Assembly: GCF_041080655.1 (NCBI RefSeq)
Contig: NZ_CP163525.1
Span: 8,432,001 to 8,496,000 of the forward strand
DNA length: 64,000 nucleotides
Reading direction: 5' to 3'
DNA from: Streptomyces sp. CG4
Lineage (GTDB): Bacteria; Actinomycetota; Actinomycetes; Streptomycetales; Streptomycetaceae
A program made the position numbers and the translations under genes. A model generated the notes under the pieces. That model was not told where the DNA came from. It searched no databases and saw only the letters and a list, made by a program, of their open reading frames with translations. Of the stretch, positions 58,473-64,000 are shown in pieces; position 1 is the stretch's first letter; every line of letters starts with the position of its first letter.

Positions 58473-59579
58473 TCAGGAGGACGGCGTGGGGCCCTCCATC
58501 TGTTCGCTGATCCATTGCGTGGGCCCCTCCATTTGCTTCAGATAGGTGGCGCCGTTGTGGGTGCCGCCGGGTATCTCCCACAACCTGGTGTGGACCGGGC
58601 CCTTTCCGTAGGTGGCCATGAAGTTCTTGATGGCGCTGATGGTCGCGGCGTTCTCCCTCGTACCGACCTGGAACGCGACGTAGACATCCGGCCCCTTGGC
58701 GGCCGCCAGCCGCTTGGCCAGCACCTTGGGATTGTTCTCCCGCATCTCCTGCTCGTGGCCCCGCCACAGCGGGGAGTCGGGGACGATGTCGGGGCCGTTG
58801 GCGATGGCGGTCTTGAACTTGTCGGGGTGCTTCAGGACAGCCTTCAGACTCGCGAAGCCACCGGTGGAGGAACCCATGTAGCTCCAGCCCGCACGGTCCT
58901 TGATGGTGCGGAAGTTGGCCTTCATCAGGTCCGGGACGTCCTCTGTCAGCCATGTGCCCATCTTCGGCTGGTTGGGGATGTCACTGGCGTCCCAGTAGAT
59001 TCCGTGTGTGTCCGGTCCCGGATTGAGGATCGGCATGGCCAGCAGGAAGGGCTTGCTCCTGCCCTGCTCGTACCACTTGGAGATGCTCTTCTCCAGCGAG
59101 AGCCTGTCCGGGCCGAACTCGCCCACCGACCAGTAGTTGCTGTCGTTGCCGGGACCGCCGGGCAGGGCGATCATCACGGGGAAGCCGCTCGCGGCGAACT
59201 TCGCGTCCTGGTACTCCTTGGGCGCCCAGACCCACACCTTGCCCTTGAACCCGGACTTGGGTCCGTCCAGGGTGACGACGCTGACGTGGGTACCGTCGCT
59301 CAGGGTCTTGACGTTCCTGAACTCGGCCTTGGGGCCCGTTGGCATCAGCGTCTTGGAGTCGGCGGCCTTCGCGCTCTTCCCGTGCTGCGCGCTGCCGGCC
59401 TGGTCGTAGTTGACGGGATCGCCCTTGTCCGTGAACGGCGGGATCTGGTAGTGGCTCATCACCTGCCAGGCGACCAGTCCGAGCGTGGCCATGGACACCG
59501 TCCCGACGATCCAACGGCGGGCATGGGACGCGCGGCGTCGGCCACGGGACCGGTGGACTCCGGCGGATCGGTTTCTCAT
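58473..59579 (-). CDS. Membrane-anchored esterase (esterase D/Ag85-like fold)
   Basis: 368 residues. The N-terminal anchor ARRWIVGTVSMATLGLVAW is followed by an extracytoplasmic alpha/beta hydrolase. FPVMIALPGGPGND (oxyanion region), WSYMGSSTGGFASLKAVLKH (Ser in GSSTGG as nucleophile), KTAIANGPDIV and EIPGGTHNGATYL (catalytic His) are visible. The family includes antigen-85-like mycolyltransferases and secreted esterases; acceptor unknown. The C-terminus carries a duplicated QMEGPT segment. ATG at 59579. The PBP4 fragment lies immediately downstream, convergent. Confidence 0.88.
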   Translation of the reverse strand: MRNRSAGVHRSRGRRRASHARRWIVGTVSMATLGLVAWQVMSHYQIPPFTDKGDPVNYDQAGSAQHGKSAKAADSKTLMPTGPKAEFRNVKTLSDGTHVSVVTLDGPKSGFKGKVWVWAPKEYQDAKFAASGFPVMIALPGGPGNDSNYWSVGEFGPDRLSLEKSISKWYEQGRSKPFLLAMPILNPGPDTHGIYWDASDIPNQPKMGTWLTEDVPDLMKANFRTIKDRAGWSYMGSSTGGFASLKAVLKHPDKFKTAIANGPDIVPDSPLWRGHEQEMRENNPKVLAKRLAAAKGPDVYVAFQVGTRENAATISAIKNFMATYGKGPVHTRLWEIPGGTHNGATYLKQMEGPTQWISEQMEGPTPSS

Positions 59580-59833
59580 CTTGCGGCTCCGGCTGGTACT
59601 GCCCCAAAGAGGGCGACAAGGTCACTTCCGCCCCGTTTGATGGGCGTGCCAGGCCGGAGGTTGCTCCATCAAGCCGTCCAGCAGGTCTTTAATACGAAAC
59701 CGCGACAACCGGACCGCAGGCCGGCTCGCAGGTCTCGGCGTCTCGAGGGGCACCGGACGCCGGCAGTCGAGTCCGAGCGACGCATCGGCCTGTCCGGCGT
59801 TTCCGCAGGTCATGAGGGACATCCCCCTGATGG

Positions 59834-60025
59834 GTGGGCATCCTGGAGCCGCCGCGTCGGTGCGCGCCTACGCGGCCGACCAGCGCGCGGGTCGACGTCC
59901 TCGCCTCGGTGCTGGAGGACATCGCTGCCAAGGGCTGCCCGGCTGCGGAGTCCGGCGTGCTGTGGGAGGAAGCCCGCGACGCCCACCTGGAGCGCCTCGC
60001 CGGCGAGCAGCCCTGGGTCGCCTGA
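59834..60025 (+). CDS. Small hypothetical protein or fragment
   Basis: 63 residues. Codon use is strongly G/C at third positions from about residue 17 on (VDVLASVLEDIAAKGCPAAE, DAHLERLAGEQPWVA), which suggests real coding sequence. The first 16 residues look spurious, and an adjacent frame looks better there. It is most likely the 3' end of a larger gene. No family was recognised. Confidence 0.4.
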   Translation: MGILEPPRRCAPTRPTSARVDVLASVLEDIAAKGCPAAESGVLWEEARDAHLERLAGEQPWVA

Positions 60026-60059
60026 GCACGCACCGCGCCGGTCCCAGGGTTGAGGACAC

Positions 60060-60304
60060 GTTGAGGACACACGGACGTGCTCGGGCAGGCGCCGCTGGGT
60101 GGTGACCTGCACCAGCATGGTGTGCTCCGCGTAAAATCCGAGGTCGAGACGCCGGAGGAGGCCGTCGACCGACCCCTGGCCTACCAGGCGGCGCCAGCCG
60201 GGCTCGGGCCGTGGGAGGACAGCCACCGGGCGGCCGAACTCCCGCAGGGCCTCCTGCCAGACGCGATCGACGGGACGGCTGGGCCGGCCGGAGCTGTGGG
60301 ACAT
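60060..60304 (-). pseudogene. Hypothetical gene 5' fragment
   Basis: GTG at 60304 opens SHSSGRPSRPVDRVWQEALR, EFGRPVAVLPRPEPGWRRLV, VDGLLRRLDLGFYAEHTMLV and QVTTQRRLPEHV, with strong third-position G/C bias. After about 60060 the bias is lost, although the frame stays open. It looks like the first 80 codons of a gene truncated by a rearrangement, tail to tail with the fragment at 59834-60025. Family not recognised. Confidence 0.45.
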
Positions 60305-60429
60305 GAAGCCCCCTCTGGATGGTCACAGGTGCGGTCGTGACGCTCACTCACCGTGACAGTGCGCCGGCATTCGCGGGCGCGCAGCGCGACGAACCGATCA
60401 GGAAGCACCCCACAGCGGGGAGTACTCCC

Positions 60430-60710
60430 CGCTCGCTGTCCGGTACTCCGGTACGCGCGGTCAGGACCTGGGAGCGGCTGCCCGCTGAACTGGGCTTCGG
60501 CTCGGGCATGACGTGCTGGCGCAGGCTGCGGGACGCGGGACTGGATCAACGCGAAGGTCCGGGCGAGGTGCACAAGGCGCTGCTGACCGAGCTCCGGGCC
60601 GCGGACCGGCTGGACATGTCCTGGGCGGAGATCGACACTTTCCACGTCCCGGCGCTCGGAGGCGGCCCAAAGCTGGTCGGGGCCCGGTCGACCGAGGCGG
60701 AATGGGCTCC
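60430..60710 (+). mobile_element. IS5-family transposase N-terminal remnant
   Basis: RTWERLPAELGFGSGMTCWR, then RLRDAGLDQREGPGEVHKAL, LTELRAADRLDMSWAEIDTF and HVPALGGGPKLVGA match the N-terminal and first catalytic Asp region of IS5-type transposases. It ends abruptly near 60710 next to the DUF4345 remnant. Its wording differs from the IS5 pieces at 46986 and 57610. Confidence 0.7.
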
Positions 60711-60729
60711 AATTCTCAGGAAACAGCGG

Positions 60730-61010
60730 CTGGTACTCGTCTGGATCGGAGCGCAGTGGACTGCGCCCCGACGATGACGAACGCGGGGATGAGCTCCAAG
60801 GCGTCGAAGGAGAGGAACTTTGCCGGTCGGCTGGGCAGGCCGTTCTGGGCGATGGAGAGCACTCGCCCGAGGGCTCCGAAGAAGATCGGGACGGCGAGGA
60901 AGTGGACCAGTGCCCCTTGCGCACGGATCGTTCCCACCGCCCAGAAGAACAGGGGAGCCCAGCCGATATAGACGCCCGCCATGAAGCGGTGCACGTGGTC
61001 TGCGGTCGCG
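60730..61010 (-). pseudogene. DUF4345-like membrane protein, N-truncated
   Basis: HRFMAGVYIGWAPLFFWAVG, TIRAQGALVHFLAVPIFFGA, LGRVLSIAQNGLPSRPAKFL and DALELIPAFVIVGAQ form three of the four helices of a DUF4345-type protein. The first helix is missing, and the frame runs back without a start into an SDR remnant, so the two were fused by deletion. Confidence 0.6.
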
Positions 61011-61690
61011 TCGCCCGCCGCGGCTCCCTTAGCTCGGCGACGGCGACGGCCACGTGCCGGGGGCGGGTGACGACGTAGCCGACGGTGGGGCAATGTCCTG
61101 GCTCTGCATCCGCTCGATGTCGCCCAGGGCGGCGGTGAGCTGCTGGACGGCGGCCGGGGTGTGGGCGCCCAGTCTGTGTCGACGATGCCCGGTTCGACGA
61201 CGGAGCCGCGGACGTGCTGGCGTGCCAGTTCCTGGTGAGGGCCCCGCTGAAGGCGCCGACGCCGAACTTGGTGGCGCAGTACACGGCGGACATGGCGAAG
61301 GCACGGCGCCCGGCGAGGGAGCCGATGTTGACGATGCCGGCGACCTGACGTTGCTGTTCGGCTGCTGCCCTGACCAGGTGGGGAACGGCCGCGTGGGTGC
61401 TGTACATCAGGCCCATGAGGTTGATGTCGATCATGCGCCGCCAGTCGTTCAGGTCCGCGCCGGGGGCGGGCCCCAGCAGCATGAGGCCGGCGTTGTCGAC
61501 CAGGGCGTTCAGGCGGCCCAGGCCCTCGACGGTCTGCTCGACCGCAACCGCTGCGGCCTGGGCGTCGGTGATGTCGGCGGGCACGACCAGGGCGACGGAC
61601 GCGCCTTCGCGGGCGGGCTCCAAGGCGGTGGCGTGGCCGATACCGCTGGAGGCCCCGGTGACCCAGGGCGACGGTTCCTTCAAGTCCTTC
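61010..61690 (-). pseudogene. Short-chain dehydrogenase pseudogene
   Basis: SPWVTGASSGIGHATALEPA (NAD motif), then a deletion, VVPADITDAQAAAVAVEQTV, LNALVDNAGLMLLGPAPGAD, MIDINLMGLMYSTHAAVPHL, IVNIGSLAGRRAFAMSAVYC and ATKFGVGAFSGALTRNW. After a frameshift come HVRGSVVEPGIVDTDW and IERMQSQDIA. Tyr-x-x-x-Lys reads YCATK. About 30 residues after the first motif are gone, and frames shift at least twice. Inactive. Confidence 0.75.
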
Positions 61691-61759
61691 AAGACGACGA
61701 GACATGGGTTCAAGCCTTTCGATGAACGGCCACGCTGCTGCGAGCCGTACGGGATGGGG

Positions 61760-62200
61760 GATAGGGGTGGCGGACCTACTGATCGGGGCCGTAGGGGAAT
61801 GGGCGACGGCCCTACTGGTGGGGCCGTGCGGGATAGCAGTGCCCGGATCGGTCAGGATCGGGAGGATGGGCCCGAAGATCTCCTCGTGCATCACGGGCTC
61901 GTCGGACGGGGCATCGGTCAGCATGGTCGGGGCGACGTACTTGTCCTCGCGCTCGGTCTGCCCGCCGGTGCCCGTACGGCCGGAGCCCAGCAGTGGTCTC
62001 CGGCGAGCCGCCCTCGACGACCGCGGTGGCGTCGGTGCCGAGATAGGCGGGCAGCAGCGCGGCGAGGAGCGCCAAGGCGTGGGCGGCGTGGTCGGCGGGC
62101 TTGATGACGACCGCGTGGCCGGCAGCGAGCGCGTCCTGGGGGACGGAGAGTGGTGCCCCGGCAGCCACGTTGTCGGATACCGCCAGGTCGGCATCCCTGC
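61760..62200 (-). pseudogene. Aldehyde dehydrogenase remnant
   Basis: NVAAGAPLSVPQDALAAGHA, VVIKPADHAAHALALLAALL, PAYLGTDATAVVEGGSPETT match the NAD-binding region of ALDH. In another frame GGQTEREDKYVAPTMLTDAP and VMHEEIFGPILPILT match the late EEIFGP motif. The catalytic Glu/Cys domain between is missing. Confidence 0.75.
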
Positions 62201-62204
62201 CGCG

Positions 62205-62510
62205 GGTAGCGGGAGCCGGCCGCGCGGTTCGGCTGGATCTGCCGGATGCGGGCGAAGCCCTCGGGTGCGGGGGTGACCTGTGCGGCGGCCACGTTCTTGG
62301 CCAGGCGCCGCGGCCTGCGAGCGCCCGGGACGGGGGCGATGTCGTCGCCCTGCGCGAGCAGCCAGGCCGGCGCCGGCTCACAGAAGCCCTTCACCACGCG
62401 GCCGAGGAGCTGCTCATCGGTGCCGGTGCCCAAGCCGTACGGCTCGGCCGTGTCGAAGTGCGTTACGCCGAGTTCGCAGGCTCGGTGGACGCCGGCGTGA
62501 GCCCGCTCAA
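62205..62510 (-). pseudogene. Aldo/keto reductase with large internal deletion
   Basis: RACELGVTHFDTAEPYGLG then TGTDEQLLGRVVKGF (N-terminal, with catalytic Asp and Tyr) is fused directly to PAPAWLLAQGDDIAPVPGAR, AKNVAAAQVTPAPEGFARIR and NRAAGSRYP (C-terminal cofactor loop). About 200 residues of the barrel are gone without loss of frame. Confidence 0.75.
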
Positions 62511-62695
62511 GTACCAAAAGCACCTGCGACTGCAGGAGGCCCGGCGGCGCCTGGTCGCCGGTGATGCCACCGTGGCTCAGATCGCGCAGGCGGTCGGATA
62601 CGCGAGCGCAACCCAGTTCAATCGCGAGTACCGCAGCACTTACGGCCTCCCGCCCGGCCAGGACGCGGCCCGCCTACGCGCTCGACTCACCCACA
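62490..62695 (+). pseudogene. AraC-family regulator C-terminal fragment
   Basis: GVSPLKYQKHLRLQEARRRL, VAGDATVAQIAQAVGYASAT and QFNREYRSTYGLPPGQD form the end of the first and the whole second HTH of an AraC/XylS regulator. The upstream part is antisense to the aldo/keto reductase remnant, so the two divergent genes were joined by a deletion. No start. Confidence 0.75.
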
Positions 62696-62985
62696 CTCCC
62701 ACTGCCACAACCCAGCTCGGTGGAAGGTGCGTTGATGGCAGTCGAGGGTGCTCGGCGCCATTCCGGAATGAGCAATTTCCATCCCGAAGTTGCAGGATAC
62801 AAGGGGCTGGTGCGGGCGGGGCGTGGAGTGGAGTGCTCGGGCCGGCCGGGGCGCGATCGGCAGCAGGTGATCGTCCGTCGGGTGGTGGCTTCGCCGGAAT
62901 CGCGGTGCCTGGTCGCGGTTGGCCTCGTGCCTCCGGAGAGTGAACCAGCGCGGGAAGGCTGTTTGCGGCGGACGTACCGGGGTGG

Positions 62986-63264
62986 GTGATGGAGCGTCGG
63001 GTGCTGCTGGCCGACCGCGCCGAGCGGCTGCGCGAGGAACTTGCCGAGATCGACGCCGAGGTGGCGAGGCTGGAGGCCGCGGAAGTGAAGATCGGGCAGT
63101 TCATCGTGGCGGAACGGATCGGGCAGACCGATGATCCGGCGATGGCCGAGGAGTTGGAGCGGGCCATCACCACTCCCGGAGCGGGCGGCACGCTGCTGGC
63201 CTCTGCTCCAGCGACATCACCGCCACCGCGCGCCACAACCAGATCTACGCCAAGCTCCGAGTAA
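62986..63264 (+). CDS. Coiled-coil hypothetical protein, probably truncated
   Basis: 92 residues. The helical start LADRAERLREELAEIDAEVA then RLEAAEVKIGQFIVAERIG matches a Streptomyces protein type with an N-terminal coiled coil and a C-terminal winged helix. Here coding character fades after about residue 73 (GAGGTLLASAP), and the C-terminal domain is missing. GTG at 62986 or ATG at 62989. The stretch 63265-63481 shows no gene. Confidence 0.5.
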   Translation: MMERRVLLADRAERLREELAEIDAEVARLEAAEVKIGQFIVAERIGQTDDPAMAEELERAITTPGAGGTLLASAPATSPPPRATTRSTPSSE

Positions 63265-63504
63265 CCGACCTCGGCGCCTGGTGGACCTCGGCTTCGTCGG
63301 TCTGGACGACGATCCGGACAACCCGGTGATCGCCACCGGTCGCAGGGCGACCCGAGGACATCCACCGAGGCCCAGAAGGAGGCGAACCGGCTCCCCGATA
63401 TCAACGGGTGCAAGCCTACTGGCCTCGCCCGGTCCGTAACGGCCAGTTGGGCGAGACCAGTGACGACTTCGAGCAGGAGCTAGTGTCGCGTGATCCTGAT
63501 TGCG

Positions 63505-64000
63505 TTACTTCGCGTTGTTATTGACGAGTTTCTTCACGCTGGTCTGGACGAGTCGGACCTTGACGAGGATCTCGTCGGTGGTGGCGGTCCAGATGAAGGG
63601 TTTCGCGTTCTCGTTCCAGGAGTCGATGTAGTCGCGGATCTGTTTGACCAGGACGTTGACGCTCGCGAACGTGCCGCGGCGGATGGACTGCCGGGCGATG
63701 ATCCCGAACCAGATCTCGATCTGGTTCAACCATGAGGACCCGACGGGGGTGAAATGGAAGTGGACGTGCGGGTTCTTCGCCAGCCACGCCTTCACGTCCG
63801 GGGTGGTGTGCGTGGAGAGGTTGTCCAGGACGATATGGATTTCCTTCCCTGTATGTGGCTTGACGGCCCTCTTCAGGAACGCCAGGAAGGTCGCGCCGTT
63901 CCGGTTCGGCCTGCACTCGCCCAGCACTTCACCGGTCGTGACGTTCAGCGCGGCGAACAGGCTCGTGGTGCCGTGCCGCACATAGTCGTGGGTGCGCTTC
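63505..64000 (-). CDS. IS630-family transposase, C-terminal part (runs off window)
   Basis: The frame is open to the right edge and ends at 63505. The DDE signature of IS630 is present: HIVLDNLSTHTTPDVKAWL (second Asp), TPVGSSWLNQIEIWFGII (Glu) and SVNVLVKQIRDYIDSWNEN. TSLFAALNVTTGEVLGEC precedes them. The first Asp lies beyond the window. Codon use and intact motifs suggest a recent, possibly active element. The left end is probably near 63482 (GCTAGTGTCGCG), consistent with insertion at TA, but the right end is not visible. Confidence 0.88.
   Translation of the reverse strand, partial: KRTHDYVRHGTTSLFAALNVTTGEVLGECRPNRNGATFLAFLKRAVKPHTGKEIHIVLDNLSTHTTPDVKAWLAKNPHVHFHFTPVGSSWLNQIEIWFGIIARQSIRRGTFASVNVLVKQIRDYIDSWNENAKPFIWTATTDEILVKVRLVQTSVKKLVNNNAK

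Noticed and set aside
58421..60053. Apparent 670-residue protein starting with the PBP4 fragment
   Set aside because: After about 130 codons the frame is antisense to the esterase gene and has no family content.
60181..62194. Long minus-strand frames suggesting multi-domain SDR or ALDH fusion proteins of about 500 residues
   Set aside because: They switch between recognisable family sequence and shadow sequence at frameshifts and deletions. They are joined pseudogenes, not real fusions.
1..64000. tRNA or rRNA genes
   Set aside because: No cloverleaf with conserved T-loop or rRNA-like segment was noticed on either strand while reading. This was a visual check, so a short RNA gene could be missed.

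Overview
The window is high-GC actinobacterial DNA, most likely from a Streptomyces or close relative. Evidence: strong G/C bias at third codon positions, many GTG starts, purine-rich ribosome binding sites, Tat and lipoprotein signals, a GerW-type protein, an ECF sigma/zinc-finger anti-sigma pair, a SpoIIE-type phosphatase, and many small secreted proteins. There are no rRNA, tRNA or core housekeeping blocks. The mix of regulator-enzyme pairs, insertion-sequence remnants and gene fragments fits an accessory chromosome arm.

Layout. 0-10 kb: two tandem FAD monooxygenase paralogs (the first cut by the window edge), an IS110 remnant, an HxlR regulator divergent from an oxidoreductase/NIPSNAP/heme-binding operon, and a MerR regulator divergent from an old-yellow-enzyme reductase. 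9-12 kb: a kelch protein, a tautomerase, and an HTH regulator joined tail to tail with a truncated MFS transporter by a deletion. 12-16.5 kb: an NmrA-like protein, a secreted protein and a cobalt-type nitrile hydratase operon (beta, alpha, accessory). A MarR gene follows, and three matching promoter/operator sites suggest one regulon. 17.6-24.5 kb: a six-gene minus-strand operon built around a P-loop GTPase, a putative degenerate GTPase partner and three glycine-zipper proteins. It lies divergent from an HTH-STAND ATPase and is the best candidate here for an undescribed system. 25-33.6 kb: a PadR/membrane protein pair, a complete IS701-type element with a 4-bp target duplication, a D-aminopeptidase, an FG-GAP protein, and a LysR regulator divergent from a DapA-like lyase/aldolase.

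33.8-38.3 kb: a tightly overlapping operon of GlxA/AraC regulator, ThDP enzyme, SRPBCC-like protein and a KAS III-like enzyme whose catalytic His position reads Asn. This is a possible small biosynthetic unit. 39-47 kb: a SCO6745-like protein, gene remnants, two TetR-type operators, an oxidoreductase, a secreted phosphoesterase, a secreted pore-former-like protein, GerW, a GNAT, and IS630/IS5 remnants. 47.4-54.7 kb: signalling and envelope genes: anti-sigma-type ATPase, ECF sigma and anti-sigma, divergent cupredoxin and metallophosphoesterase, polysaccharide deacetylase and a SpoIIE phosphatase. 54.7-64 kb: a glutamate-synthase-like FMN protein and a secreted esterase sit among decayed genes (alpha/beta hydrolase, TPR protein, PBP4, SDR, DUF4345, ALDH, AKR, AraC) and transposase pieces, ending in a partial IS630 element.

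All functions are inferred from sequence reading alone. Family assignments rest on motifs and remembered family patterns, and no search was run.
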